Below are positions 19,711 through 28,823 of a DNA stretch of 64,000 bases, piece by piece. The notes beneath the pieces are model-generated. The model was not told where the DNA came from. It made no database searches and saw only the letters and a list, made by a program, of their open reading frames with translations. Within the stretch, counting starts at the first letter, position 1. Each line of letters begins with the position of its first letter. Location: contig NZ_VZDO01000004.1 of NCBI RefSeq assembly GCF_008802405.1, positions 124,001 through 188,000 on the forward strand, given 5' to 3'. A program made the position numbers and the translations under genes. Source of the stretch: Plantimonas leprariae. GTDB taxonomy: Bacteria > Pseudomonadota > Alphaproteobacteria > Rhizobiales > Rhizobiaceae.

Positions 19711-21054
19711 ATGTCGGCGGAGATGGGCGTGCGGATCGACGGCGAGGGCTGGCGCCGGGAGCGTGGCGAGGGATCGCTGCTCGACGTCCATCGCTCCGTC
19801 GAGGCGCGCGGCGGCTCGCCGATGCGGAAAGCCTTCGCCTTCGTCGGCCCGGGCTATCTCGTCGCCGTCGGCTACATGGACCCCGGCAACTGGGCGACCT
19901 CGATCGCCGGCGGCTCGGCCTTCGGCTATACGCTGCTCACCGTCGCGCTCCTGTCGAACATCATGGCGATCGTGCTGCAATCGCTCTGCGCCCGGCTCGC
20001 CATCGCATCGGGCCGCGATCTCGCGCAGGCCTGCCGCGACGCCTATCCGGGCTTCGTCGCCCTTCCGCTTTGGCTCCTGGCGGAGATCGCGATCATAGCC
20101 ACCGACATCGCGGAGGTGATCGGCACCGCCATCGGTCTCAACCTGCTGTTCGGCATTCCGCTGGAGATCGGCGTCGTCATCACCGCGCTGGACGTGTTCC
20201 TGATCCTGCTCCTGCAGCGGCTCGGTTTCCGCTGGGTGGAGGCGCTGGTGATGACGCTGCTCGGCGTCATCGCCGTCTGCTTCGCCGTCCAGATCGCGAT
20301 GGTCGATCCGAACTGGGGCGACGTGATCCGCGGTTTCGCGCCGACCACCGAGATCGTCTCGAACCCGCAGATGCTCTACCTCGCGCTCGGCATCCTCGGC
20401 GCGACGGTGATGCCGCACAACCTCTACCTGCATTCGGGCATCGTGCAGACCCGTGACTACGGGCAGACGCTGCCGGAGAAACGTCAGGCGCTGCGGTTCG
20501 CCACCATCGACTCCACCGTCGCGCTCTGCTTCGCGCTCCTCGTGAACGCCTCGATCCTCATCCTCGCCGCCGGAACTTTCCATGTGACGGGCCGGACGGA
20601 GATCGCCGAGCTTGGACAGGCGCACAGCCTGCTCGCGCCGATCCTCGGGGTGGCCATCGCGCCGACGCTGTTCGGCATCGCGCTGCTCTGCTGCGGTCTC
20701 AACTCGACCGTCACCGCGACGCTCGCCGGCCAGATCGTAATGGAAGGGTTTCTGAACCTCAAAATCGCGCCGTGGCTCCGCCGCCTCGTCACGCGCGTGA
20801 TCGCCATCGTGCCGGCGGCGGGCGTCACCATCTTCTATGGCGACGCAGGCACGGCGGAACTCCTCGTGCTGACGCAGGTCGTGCTCAGCCTCCAGCTTTC
20901 CTTCGCCGTGTTCCCGCTGGTCCTCTTCACCGCCAGCCGCACGAAGATGGGCGCGCTCGTCGCGCCGCGCTGGCTGACCGGCTTCGCGATGCTGATAGCA
21001 TTCGTGATCGCCGGCCTGAACGTCAAGCTCATCGTCGACTTCCTGCTCGGCTGA
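19711..21054 (+). CDS. mntH: Nramp-family Mn(II)/H+ symporter MntH
   Basis: Inner-membrane divalent-metal importer of 447 residues and about 11 helices. The metal-binding DPGN of helix 1 is at residues 57-60 ([16 protein letters not shown]), and helix 6 has the [16 protein letters not shown] motif with the MPH element. The ATG at 19711 follows GAAGGA at correct spacing. It is divergent from mntR, with the palindrome between them, so it should be repressed by Mn-loaded MntR. Its TGA overlaps the ATG of the next gene (TGATG), which couples them. Confidence 0.92.
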   Translation: MSAEMGVRIDGEGWRRERGEGSLLDVHRSVEARGGSPMRKAFAFVGPGYLVAVGYMDPGNWATSIAGGSAFGYTLLTVALLSNIMAIVLQSLCARLAIASGRDLAQACRDAYPGFVALPLWLLAEIAIIATDIAEVIGTAIGLNLLFGIPLEIGVVITALDVFLILLLQRLGFRWVEALVMTLLGVIAVCFAVQIAMVDPNWGDVIRGFAPTTEIVSNPQMLYLALGILGATVMPHNLYLHSGIVQTRDYGQTLPEKRQALRFATIDSTVALCFALLVNASILILAAGTFHVTGRTEIAELGQAHSLLAPILGVAIAPTLFGIALLCCGLNSTVTATLAGQIVMEGFLNLKIAPWLRRLVTRVIAIVPAAGVTIFYGDAGTAELLVLTQVVLSLQLSFAVFPLVLFTASRTKMGALVAPRWLTGFAMLIAFVIAGLNVKLIVDFLLG

Positions 21055-22067
21055 TGCCCGTCCCAGATCGAGCCGTCGACGCGCGCCCGGCCGCTCTCGC
21101 GGACGCGGCAGGCGCCATTGCAGGCGCGCTTGGCGAATGGGGGCTGCCGCCCGCGACGCGGCTGGACCTCATAACCGAGTCCGAGAACGCGACCTTTCTC
21201 GCGACCGGCTCAGATGGCAGACGCCGGGTCGTGCGGCTGCATCGGGCGGCTTACAATGATGCGGCCGCCATCCGCTCCGAACATGCCTGGATCGAGGCGC
21301 TGCGGCAGGACGGGATCGTCCGGACGCCTGCCGTGTTGGCGCGGTTCGATGGCGCCACGGTCGGCGAGGCGCGGATCGGCGAGGGGATACGACATGTCGC
21401 GGTGTTCGAGTTCGCGGACGGCGCAGAGCCGCCGGTCGACCGCGATCTGCCACGCTGGTTCGAACGGCTGGGCGCGATCACCGCCCGCCTCCACACGCAC
21501 AGCCGGACCTGGACGAGGCCGGCCGGCTTCACGCGGCGCGTATGGGACTTCGAACGAAGCCTCGGGAGCCGGGCGCATTGGGGTGACTGGCGCGCGGCGA
21601 GAGGGCTCGACGCCTCCGGTCAAGCTGTGCTCGCACGCGCGGTCGCCGCAATCGAGCGGGCGCTCGCTGCCTACGGCGCCAGCCCGGAGCAATTCGGCCT
21701 GATCCATGCCGACCTGCGGCTCGCCAACCTTCTCGCAGCGGGGGATGAGCTGAGTGTCATCGATTTCGACGACTGCGGCTTCGGCTGGTTCATGGCGGAT
21801 TTCGCCGCGGCCATCAGCTTCATCGAGCACGAGCCGGTGGTGCCCGATCTGCAGGCGGCCTGGGTCGAGGGCTACCGGTCCGTCGCACCGTTGAGACGTG
21901 ACGATGCGGCGATGCTGCCGGTCTTCGTGCTGCTTCGGCGTATCCTTCTCACTGCCTGGGCGGCCTCCCGCCGGGACGGCGAGACCGCCAGTCGCTACGG
22001 CGAATGGTACACGGCCGGTACGGTGGAACTCGCCGAGCGCTTTCTGACGCAGTTCCCCAAGGCTTAA
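21054..22067 (+). CDS. APH-fold phosphotransferase (small-molecule kinase)
   Basis: Kinase-like protein of 337 residues in the aminoglycoside phosphotransferase/choline kinase superfamily. The catalytic loop is LIHADLRLANLL (D about 226) and the metal-binding DFG equivalent is VIDFDDCGFG. N-terminal lobe blocks (TESENATFLATGSDGRRRVVRL) fit the fold. Proteins of this type include SrkA-like stress kinases and homoserine kinase II; nothing points to antibiotic resistance. The start overlaps the mntH stop (TGATG), so expression should follow Mn control. Substrate unknown. Confidence 0.75.
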   Translation: MPVPDRAVDARPAALADAAGAIAGALGEWGLPPATRLDLITESENATFLATGSDGRRRVVRLHRAAYNDAAAIRSEHAWIEALRQDGIVRTPAVLARFDGATVGEARIGEGIRHVAVFEFADGAEPPVDRDLPRWFERLGAITARLHTHSRTWTRPAGFTRRVWDFERSLGSRAHWGDWRAARGLDASGQAVLARAVAAIERALAAYGASPEQFGLIHADLRLANLLAAGDELSVIDFDDCGFGWFMADFAAAISFIEHEPVVPDLQAAWVEGYRSVAPLRRDDAAMLPVFVLLRRILLTAWAASRRDGETASRYGEWYTAGTVELAERFLTQFPKA

Positions 22068-22137
22068 CGAGAGTTCACTACGCAAACCCGGGAGGGCGGG
22101 TTAAGGGGACGCAACGCAACACGTCGAAAGGCGGGCG

Positions 22138-23421
22138 ATGTTCAAGTCGTTCTTTCCGAACCCGAAGCCGTTCTTCATCTCCGCCGTCGTCTGGGCGCTG
22201 ATCGGCGTCGTCGCGTGGTACGGCTTCGTGCGCGATCTCGGCGCCTCGTTCGGCATGGGTCCGCTGCCGGACGGGCAGGAGCCGGAAGTCGGCGTCTCGA
22301 TCTTCTGGTCGCCGCCGTTCCTGTGGTTCTACATCTATTTCGCCGTGATGACGCTGCTGTTCCACCTGTTGTGGCGGTGGCGCGAGCCGCGGCATCCGTG
22401 GCTGAACTGGTCGATCCTCGGCTCGGCGCTGATCCTCTTCACCACCTACTTCCAGGTGCAGGTGAGCGTCGCGATCAACAACTGGTACGGGCCGTTCTAC
22501 GATCTCGTGCAGGCGGCGCTGTCGAAGAGCCGGCCGGTCACGCTCGCCGAACTCTACGGCGGCATCGGCACCTTCCTTTCCATCGCGCTCGTCGCCGTCG
22601 CGGTCGGCGCGCTGACCCGCTTCTTCGTCAGCCACTACATCTTCCGCTGGCGGACGGCGATGAACGACTACTACATGGCCTACTGGGAGCGCCTGCGCGG
22701 CATCGAGGGTGCATCCCAGCGCGTTCAGGAAGATACGATGCGTTTCTCCACCACGATGGAAACGCTCGGCGTCAGCCTGATCGATGCGGTGATGACGCTG
22801 ATCGCCTTTCTGCCGGTGCTGCTGCGGCTGTCGGGCAGCGTCACCGAACTGCCGATTCTCGGCGCCGTGCCGCATCCGCTGGTGACGGCGGCGATCGTCT
22901 GGGCGGCGTTCGGCACCGCCTTCCTCGCCATCGTCGGCATCAAGCTGCCGGGCCTCGAATTCCGCAACCAGCGGGTCGAGGCGGCCTACCGCAAGGAGCT
23001 CGTCTACGGCGAGGACCATGCCGAGGCGGCGCAGCCGCCGACCGTCGCCGCCCTGTTCGAGAACGTGCGGCAGAACTACTTCCGGCTGTATTTCCACTAC
23101 GTCTATTTCAACATCGCCCGCATCGGCTACCTGCAGATCGACAACATCTTTCCCTATCTCGTGCTCGGGCCGGCGATCGTCGCCGGCGCGATTACGCTCG
23201 GCGCGCTGACACAGATCACCAACGCCTTCGATCAGGTGCGCTCGTCGTTCCAGTACCTCGTCAATTCTTGGCCGACGATCGTCGAGCTCCTGTCGATCTA
23301 CAAGCGCCTCCACGGCTTCGAGGCGACGATCAAGGGCGAACCGCTGCCGGACATCGACCGCCGCTACCACGAGCGGCTCGCCTCCGGCCTCGGCGAACTG
23401 GAGGCGACGCGCCCGCACTGA
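22138..23421 (+). CDS. bacA: SbmA/BacA peptide-antibiotic transporter
   Basis: Inner-membrane proton-driven importer of proline-rich peptides, microcins and other substrates. In rhizobia and Brucella, BacA is needed for chronic intracellular survival and for very-long-chain fatty acid modification of lipid A. The family start [20 protein letters not shown] is followed by about seven helices and the conserved [17 protein letters not shown] and [15 protein letters not shown] blocks. The C-terminus has [20 protein letters not shown] and [19 protein letters not shown]. Length (427) is normal. A weak hairpin (AACCCG-N6-CGGGTT, 22085-22102) sits in the gap before it. Confidence 0.93.
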   Translation: MFKSFFPNPKPFFISAVVWALIGVVAWYGFVRDLGASFGMGPLPDGQEPEVGVSIFWSPPFLWFYIYFAVMTLLFHLLWRWREPRHPWLNWSILGSALILFTTYFQVQVSVAINNWYGPFYDLVQAALSKSRPVTLAELYGGIGTFLSIALVAVAVGALTRFFVSHYIFRWRTAMNDYYMAYWERLRGIEGASQRVQEDTMRFSTTMETLGVSLIDAVMTLIAFLPVLLRLSGSVTELPILGAVPHPLVTAAIVWAAFGTAFLAIVGIKLPGLEFRNQRVEAAYRKELVYGEDHAEAAQPPTVAALFENVRQNYFRLYFHYVYFNIARIGYLQIDNIFPYLVLGPAIVAGAITLGALTQITNAFDQVRSSFQYLVNSWPTIVELLSIYKRLHGFEATIKGEPLPDIDRRYHERLASGLGELEATRPH

Positions 23422-23427
23422 GCGGGT

Positions 23428-24576
23428 TCAAGGCTGCAACTGGAAGCGCTCGAAGCGTCCGAGTTCGGCGTCGACCCGCCGCTTCAGCTCGGCGGACGGT
23501 TCTTCCAGCCACGTCGCCTTCTGCATGAGGAGACGCCCGTTGCGGCGGTCGGTCTTCAGGTCGAACGCCGCGACCACCCGGTCGCCGACGAGGACGGGGA
23601 GGGCGAAGTAGCCGAGCACCCGCTTGTCGCTGGGCACATAGGCCTCGAACCGGTGCTCGTAGCCGAAGAACGCCGCGAGGCGTTTGCGCTGGATGATCAG
23701 CGGATCGAAGGGCGAGAGCAGGTGCACCGGCTCCTCGTCCGGCGGCGCCAGCGCCTCCAGCGCCTCCGGCGCGGCCCAGTGCTCGACGCGGCCGGCATCC
23801 TCCACCGCGACCGCCCGCAACGCGCCGCGCCGCACGCGCGCCTCGATCCGCTCGCGGATCGCCGTCTTGCGGCTCGGCACGAGGTGGCAGACCGAATCGA
23901 GGCTGACGATCCCCTGCGCCTTGAGCGCGCGATCCAGCATGTAGTCGGCGACCTGCCGCTCAGTCGCGGGCTTCGGCCGTTCCGCCCAGCCGAAATGCCG
24001 ATCCGTCAGCTCGTAGGTCTTCAGCATGCCGGTGCGGGCGCTGATCGTCAGCGCGCCGGTGTAGAAGGCGAGCTGCAGCGCGCGCTTCGACGGCTTGCGG
24101 CTCGCCCAGGCATGGTCCTTCTCGACCAGGACGTCGTCATCGATCTCGCGGATCGACAGCGCGCCGCCGTCGCGCACCAGCTTCATGACCTTCGCGAGGT
24201 CGGCCTTCGTGACCTTCTCGAACCAGTTCGCCGGCTTCAGCCGATATCGCCGCATCGCGGGCAGGAAGAAGCGGTAGTCCTCCGCCGGCACGAAGGACAG
24301 CGCGTGCGTCCAGTATTCGAAGACGCTGCGGTCGACGCTCTGAGCCTGCGCAAGGTGCTCGAGCCGATAGGACGGAATGCGGGTCCAGAGGATATGGTGA
24401 TGCGAGCGTTCGATGACGTTGATCGTGTCGATCTGCACGTAGCCGAGATGCCGGACGGCGGCTGGGGTCGCCTCGGCGCCGCCGCCGAACGGCTCGCGCG
24501 AATCGAGCCTCTGCGCGCGAAGCCAGATGCGGCGCGCGTCGTGTTTCGAAACGGGAAGCGGTGAACGGCGGGACAT
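23428..24576 (-). CDS. YcaQ/AlkX-type crosslink-repair DNA glycosylase
   Basis: Winged-helix protein of the HTH_42 family (YcaQ/AlkX), members of which remove bulky alkyl adducts and unhook interstrand crosslinks. The catalytic Q-x-D motif is visible as Q48-I-D50 in LGYVQIDTINVIERSHH. E. coli YcaQ carries QxD, whereas AlkZ carries QxQ. The C-terminal HLLSPFDPLIIQRKRLAAFFG block is also typical. The start is taken at MSRRSPLPV, with an ATG two codons upstream as an alternative. It ends six bases from the convergent bacA stop. There are 382 residues. Confidence 0.82.
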   Translation of the reverse strand: MSRRSPLPVSKHDARRIWLRAQRLDSREPFGGGAEATPAAVRHLGYVQIDTINVIERSHHHILWTRIPSYRLEHLAQAQSVDRSVFEYWTHALSFVPAEDYRFFLPAMRRYRLKPANWFEKVTKADLAKVMKLVRDGGALSIREIDDDVLVEKDHAWASRKPSKRALQLAFYTGALTISARTGMLKTYELTDRHFGWAERPKPATERQVADYMLDRALKAQGIVSLDSVCHLVPSRKTAIRERIEARVRRGALRAVAVEDAGRVEHWAAPEALEALAPPDEEPVHLLSPFDPLIIQRKRLAAFFGYEHRFEAYVPSDKRVLGYFALPVLVGDRVVAAFDLKTDRRNGRLLMQKATWLEEPSAELKRRVDAELGRFERFQLQP

Positions 24577-24739
24577 GGCCATTCCCGTTCTGTTCCGCAG
24601 CGAACGTGATGCGTCAAGCCCGTCCGGCGTGGCGGGGCGGCAACGCTCGGCAACAACCCGGCGGATCGATCCGCCGCTCCTTCATTTCGCGCCAATCCCA
24701 CCCTATGGCCTCGGTCCGAACACCCTCGACGAGCCGCCT

Positions 24740-25498
24740 GTGCTGCCTCTCATCCGCTATTCCGCCATTGTTCTCGTTCTCGCGGCGTGCGCTACGCCGG
24801 CATTCGCCGGCGACGTCGAGCCGAGCCTGCGTCTCGATCACTTGACGGGAAGCCGCGAGATCGCGCTGACCTTCGACGCCTGTTCCGGCGAGACCGACCA
24901 CCGAATCCTCGACACGCTCGTCGCCGAGCACATCCCGGCGACGGTGTTCGTCACCGGCCGCTGGCTGAAGCGGAACGGTCCGGCGCTCGCCGTGATGCTG
25001 GCGCATCCCGATCTGTTCGAGATCGAGAACCACGGAGCGGAGCACGTGCCCGCCGTCACCGATAAGCCGACCGTCTTCGGCCTTCCCTCGGCCGGGACGC
25101 TGGAAGCGGTGCGGGCGGAGGTCGACGGCGGCGCTCTGGCGATCTTCGCGGCCACCGGCACCGCGCCCCACTGGTTCCGCGGCGCGACCGCACGCTACAG
25201 CCGCGACGCGGTCGCGCTCGTCACCAGCGAGGGTTACCGCATCGCCGGCTATTCGCTGAACGCCGATGTCGGCGCGTCCCTGCCGGCAGCCGCCGTCGAG
25301 AAGCGCTTGGCCGCCGCGAAGGATGGCGATGTCGTCATCGCGCATATCAACCAGCCGCACCGGCCGGCGGGGGCCGGCGTCGCGGCGGGCATCCTCGCGC
25401 TGAAGCGGGCAGGAGCGACCTTCGTCCGGCTGGAGGATGCCGACGAGGCCGAGGGCAAGGTCAATGCCGCGAAGCCGAGTTCGCATCCGTCGTCGTGA
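24740..25498 (+). CDS. Secreted polysaccharide deacetylase family protein
   Basis: NodB-homology carbohydrate esterase of 252 residues, expected to de-N-acetylate a cell-envelope or extracellular glycan. The N-terminus (GTG at 24740) has a signal sequence, LPLIRYSAIVLVLAACATPAFA; LAAC fits a lipobox, so it may be a lipoprotein rather than cleaved after AFA. Motif 1 reads ALTFDACSGE, keeping the catalytic-base Asp but with Ala in place of the second, metal-binding Asp of classic TFDD. Motif 2 is HGAEH and the last motif VVIAHINQP. The start has no strong ribosome-binding site, so other starts are possible. Confidence 0.75.
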   Translation: MLPLIRYSAIVLVLAACATPAFAGDVEPSLRLDHLTGSREIALTFDACSGETDHRILDTLVAEHIPATVFVTGRWLKRNGPALAVMLAHPDLFEIENHGAEHVPAVTDKPTVFGLPSAGTLEAVRAEVDGGALAIFAATGTAPHWFRGATARYSRDAVALVTSEGYRIAGYSLNADVGASLPAAAVEKRLAAAKDGDVVIAHINQPHRPAGAGVAAGILALKRAGATFVRLEDADEAEGKVNAAKPSSHPSS

Positions 25499-25516
25499 GG
25501 GTGGCTTCCCGGTCGC

Positions 25517-25831
25517 CTACTCGACCTCGATGACGTCCATCAGCGCGCCGACGCCGAGGAATTTCGGCGGCAGGAGGCGCCAGATCGTGCCCGTCGTCGA
25601 GGACCAGATCTCGAGTTCGTCGCTGCGGAAGCTGTCGGCGCAACCGAGGTCGTCCGGCGGCAGGAGGATGGGGGCGCGACGTGGGCGGCGCTCGCCCTTG
25701 CGAACGGCGGGCGTTCGATAGGAGATTTCAGCGACCCTCACCGAGGAGAACAAGTCGAAATCCACGGCGTGGGCGGCGCGAGGAACGGCGGCGATCCCGA
25801 CAACCAGCAACAGGATCGACCGAAGCAACAT
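25517..25831 (-). CDS. Small secreted protein of unknown function
   Basis: A frame of 104 residues beginning with a clear signal peptide (LRSILLLVVGIAAVPRAAHA, cleavage likely after AHA) and continuing as a short mature domain with two hydrophobic patches and PAVRKGERRPRRAPILLPPDD. I do not recognise a family. It is convergent with the deacetylase gene, 18 bases away. The codon usage and signal peptide make it a plausible real gene. Confidence 0.55.
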   Translation of the reverse strand: MLLRSILLLVVGIAAVPRAAHAVDFDLFSSVRVAEISYRTPAVRKGERRPRRAPILLPPDDLGCADSFRSDELEIWSSTTGTIWRLLPPKFLGVGALMDVIEVE

Positions 25832-25956
25832 CGCACATGCGCCGAACTATAGTTCGGGCGCGAAGATCCAGGCTCCGGCCTTCCCCGTCAAGCGGGATCA
25901 TGGCGAATGTCGAGATGCCGGGGATGCTTTTCCTGACCTTGCGGTACGGTTTTCGT

Positions 25957-26262
25957 TCAGGCGGCTCGCACGAGAATGGCGAGGTCGATTTTCGGGCATT
26001 CGCCGCCGAAGAGTTCGAACGAGAACGGCTCCGGCGCATAGAGGGCGCTACGGAGCTGCACGATTTCCGCCGGCTGTCCGGGTACTGGCTCTTCTACCGG
26101 CTCCAGCACCACGATGGGGGCGGAATCGACGCCCAGTTCGTCCTCGATCTGCTGCTTGGCCTCGGCCCAATGCACGTGTTCTTGCCCGGTCGGACGCCCG
26201 GCCTTTTCCCAGAGCGCGTAGGCGCGATCCCTGATCGCCTCGTCATTGTCGATCACCGGCAT
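25957..26262 (-). CDS. DUF2934-domain protein
   Basis: Protein of 101 residues with an N-terminal DUF2934 helix pair (DEAIRDRAYALWEKAGRPTG, then QEHVHWAEAKQQIEDELG). The remaining 60 residues have no recognised domain and end in FELFGGECPKIDLAILVRAA. Function of DUF2934 is unknown. It lies 65 bases downstream of metC in the same direction. A second DUF2934 protein is encoded at 52376. Confidence 0.75.
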   Translation of the reverse strand: MPVIDNDEAIRDRAYALWEKAGRPTGQEHVHWAEAKQQIEDELGVDSAPIVVLEPVEEPVPGQPAEIVQLRSALYAPEPFSFELFGGECPKIDLAILVRAA

Positions 26263-26327
26263 GACGCGTCCCTCCTACCCGTTGCACGCGCATGAATGCG
26301 ACGAGGTCACAGGCGGTTCCGCAGCCT

Positions 26328-27521
26328 CTAGCCGTTTTTGTTTTGCCGGGCAGCGAGCGCCGCCAGCCCGCGTTCGAGATCGGTTCTGAGGTCCGTGAAG
26401 TCCTCCAGCCCGATCTGCAGACGGACCACCGGACCCTCGTCGGGAGCCAATGCGAGCGTGCGATCCGACAGGTCGACGGGTACTGCCAAGCTCTCGAAAC
26501 CGCCCCAGGACCAGCCGATGCCGAAGAGCTCCAACGCGTCGACGAAGGGGGCCGGGTCGCCATGCGGCTGGCGCAGCACGATCGAGAAAAGCCCGCTCGC
26601 GCCGGCGAACTGCCGTTTCCACAGGTCGTGGCCGTCGAAGGAGGGCAGGGCAGGATGGAGCACCCGCGCCACCGCTTCGTGCCCTTCCAGCCATTCCGCG
26701 AGGCGCATCGCCGTCTCGGCATGGCGATCGAGCCGGACGCCCATCGATCGCAGCCCGCGCAGAACGAGATAGACGTCGTCGGGTGCGGCGTTGATGCCGA
26801 GCGTCAGCTGCGTGTCGCGCAGTCGGCGATACGTCGCCTCGTTGGCGGAAACGCTGCCCATCAACACGTCGGAATGCCCGCTCGGATACTTGGTCAGCGC
26901 GTGGATCGAGATGTCGACGCCGTGGTCGAGCGGCCGGAAATGCAGCGGCGTCGCCCAGGTGTTGTCGATCATGGTGACGGCGTTCGCGGCCCTCGCCGCG
27001 CGCGCCGCCGCGCCGATATCCAACATCTCAAAGGTATTGGAGCCGGGCGCTTCGAGGAACACGACTTTCGTCTCCGCCCGAATCAGATCCGCGATCCCCT
27101 CGGCCCGCTTCGGATCGAAGTATTCCACCTCGACGCCGAGCCGCTTCAGCACCGTGTTCGCGAAGCGGCGGGTGGGGCCGTAGATGCAGTCCACCATCAG
27201 AAGGTGATCGCCGGCGGAAAGGAAGGCGAGCAGCGGAACCGTCACGGCCGCGAGGCCGGATGGGACGAGGATCGTGCCGGCTGCGCCTTCGAGTTCGGAA
27301 AGCGCCGCCTCCAGCGCCTCAGTCGTCGGCGTACCGGACAGGCCGTAGGTGTAGCGCTGCGAGCGGCCTTTCAGCGCGGCCGAGTCGGGGAACAGGATGG
27401 TGGAAGCGCGCACCACCGGCGGATTGACGAAGCCATGATAGTCCGACGGCCGATTGCCGCCGTGCGCCAGACGCGTGTTGGGGCCCGGTGCAGGCTTGCC
27501 CGTGGGGTCGATCTCACTCAA
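26328..27521 (-). CDS. metC: Cystathionine beta-lyase
   Basis: PLP enzyme of the Cys/Met metabolism family that converts cystathionine to homocysteine, pyruvate and ammonia in the cytosol. It has 397 residues. The PLP-lysine lies in SIHALTKYPSGHSDVLMGSV near residue 213, and phosphate-binding SGLAAVTVPLLAF and the SRYTYGLSGTPT-like region (QRYTYGLSGTPTTEALEAAL) fit MetC. The start is TTG at 27521 without an evident ribosome-binding site. It overlaps the stop of a six-codon frame (MKADIF-TGA, ATG at 27539), so initiation is uncertain. It is divergent from aapJ. A close family member such as cystathionine gamma-synthase is the alternative. Confidence 0.85.
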   Translation of the reverse strand: MSEIDPTGKPAPGPNTRLAHGGNRPSDYHGFVNPPVVRASTILFPDSAALKGRSQRYTYGLSGTPTTEALEAALSELEGAAGTILVPSGLAAVTVPLLAFLSAGDHLLMVDCIYGPTRRFANTVLKRLGVEVEYFDPKRAEGIADLIRAETKVVFLEAPGSNTFEMLDIGAAARAARAANAVTMIDNTWATPLHFRPLDHGVDISIHALTKYPSGHSDVLMGSVSANEATYRRLRDTQLTLGINAAPDDVYLVLRGLRSMGVRLDRHAETAMRLAEWLEGHEAVARVLHPALPSFDGHDLWKRQFAGASGLFSIVLRQPHGDPAPFVDALELFGIGWSWGGFESLAVPVDLSDRTLALAPDEGPVVRLQIGLEDFTDLRTDLERGLAALAARQNKNG

Positions 27522-27706
27522 AAGATGTCGGCTTTCATTGACTGGAGGCGGCGACCGTTCGCTGGCCGTGGGTGGGCGCGGAAAAAATACGCCGGCTGCT
27601 TGACCTGCTGATTTTTATGGCATGAAGTCCGGCAAAGGCAATCGGGGCGCTGCGATCCGAGGACGCCTTCAGTCGTAGAGTTGAGTGGCCAAGGAGCACA
27701 GTTCTC

Positions 27707-28726
27707 ATGAAGACGAAATACCTGGCAGCCGCCATCGGTCTCGCCGTCGCCGGAATGGCGGCGAGCGGCGCGTCGGCCGCGACGCTGGACGACGTCAAGT
27801 CCCGCGGCACGCTGCGCTGCGGCGTGAACACCGGCCTGCCGGGCTTCGCCTCCCAGAACGACCAGGGCCAGTGGCAGGGCCTCGACGTCGACTACTGCAA
27901 GGCGATCGCCGCCGCGGTGTTGGGCGACGCGACCAAGGTCCAGTACGTGCCGCTTTCGGCCGTGCAGCGCTTCCCGGCGCTGCAGAACGGCGAGATCGAC
28001 GTTCTGGCGCGCAACACGACCTGGACGCTCGGCCGCGACACCAAGGACGGCATGTCCTTCGCCGGCGTGAACTACTACGACGGCCAGGGCTTCATGGTGA
28101 AGAAGGAGCTGAACGTCACGTCGGCGCTGCAACTCTCCGGCGCGACCGTCTGCGTCCAGAGCGGCACGACGACCGAGCTCAACCTCGCGGACTACTTCCG
28201 CGCCAACAACATGCAGTTCAACCCGGTCGTCATCGAATCGCAGAACGACGTGAACGCCGCCTACGACAGCGGCCGTTGCGACGTTCTGACCACCGATCAG
28301 TCGGGTCTCTACGCTTCCCGCCTCGAACTTTCGAAGCCGGACGACAACATCGTGCTGCCCGAGATCATCTCGAAGGAGCCGCTCGCCCCGGCCGTGCGGC
28401 AAGGCGACTCGCAATGGTTCAACGTCGTGAAGTGGACGCACTTCGCGCTGCTCGACGCGGAGGAGCTTGGCGTCACGCAGGCCAACGTCCAGGAGATGAC
28501 GAAGTCGCCGAACCCGGAAATCCAGCGCATGCTGGGCAACGGCTCGACCTTCGGCCAGGACATGGGCCTGACCAACGACTGGGTCGTAAAAATCGTGACG
28601 GCCGTCGGCAACTACGGCGAGGTGTTCGAGCGCAACATCGGCTCGGCGACGCCGCTCGGCATCGCGCGCGGCCAGAACGCGCTCTGGACAAAGGGCGGCC
28701 TGCAATACGCTCCGCCGATCCGCTGA
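27707..28726 (+). CDS. aapJ: General L-amino acid-binding protein AapJ
   Basis: Periplasmic binding protein of the broad-range polar amino-acid ABC transporter AapJQMP. A signal peptide (residues 1-24, GMAASGASAATLDDV) leads into TLDDVKSRGTLRCGVNTGLP and further family blocks GLDVDYCKAIAAAVLGD and CDVLTTDQSGLYASRL. Cys pairs are typical of AapJ. The ATG follows AAGGAG by nine bases. Length (339) is normal. Two strong stem-loops separate it from aapQ. In Rhizobium leguminosarum the operon responds to nitrogen status. Confidence 0.93.
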   Translation: MKTKYLAAAIGLAVAGMAASGASAATLDDVKSRGTLRCGVNTGLPGFASQNDQGQWQGLDVDYCKAIAAAVLGDATKVQYVPLSAVQRFPALQNGEIDVLARNTTWTLGRDTKDGMSFAGVNYYDGQGFMVKKELNVTSALQLSGATVCVQSGTTTELNLADYFRANNMQFNPVVIESQNDVNAAYDSGRCDVLTTDQSGLYASRLELSKPDDNIVLPEIISKEPLAPAVRQGDSQWFNVVKWTHFALLDAEELGVTQANVQEMTKSPNPEIQRMLGNGSTFGQDMGLTNDWVVKIVTAVGNYGEVFERNIGSATPLGIARGQNALWTKGGLQYAPPIR

Positions 28727-28739
28727 GCTATCGGAGCCG

Positions 28740-28791
28740 GGGTCCGCGCGGACCCGGATTTCAGCATCGACGCGCGGCCTCGGCCGCGCGT
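28740..28791 (+). promoter_or_regulatory. Tandem stem-loops between aapJ and aapQ
   Basis: Two perfect inverted repeats lie in the 97-base gap. The first is the 16-base palindrome GGGTCCGCGCGGACCC (28740-28755). The second has 10-bp arms, ACGCGCGGCC-TC-GGCCGCGCGT (28770-28791). Neither is followed by a T-tract, so they look like RNA-stabilising or attenuating structures rather than full terminators. Such structures after a binding-protein gene commonly raise its level relative to the permease genes. That role is inferred. Confidence 0.6.
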
Positions 28792-28823
28792 TCCGACGAC
28801 CTTCCCCGAGGAAGCGCCGCCTT

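Noticed and set aside
21054-22067. APH-fold gene as an aminoglycoside resistance determinant
   Set aside because: The fold is shared by many metabolic kinases. Coupling to mntH and absence of mobile elements argue against a resistance gene.
27522-27706. SAM-II or other methionine riboswitch upstream of metC
   Set aside because: I looked for the compact pseudoknot on the minus strand but found no convincing pairing. A covariance-model search would settle it.
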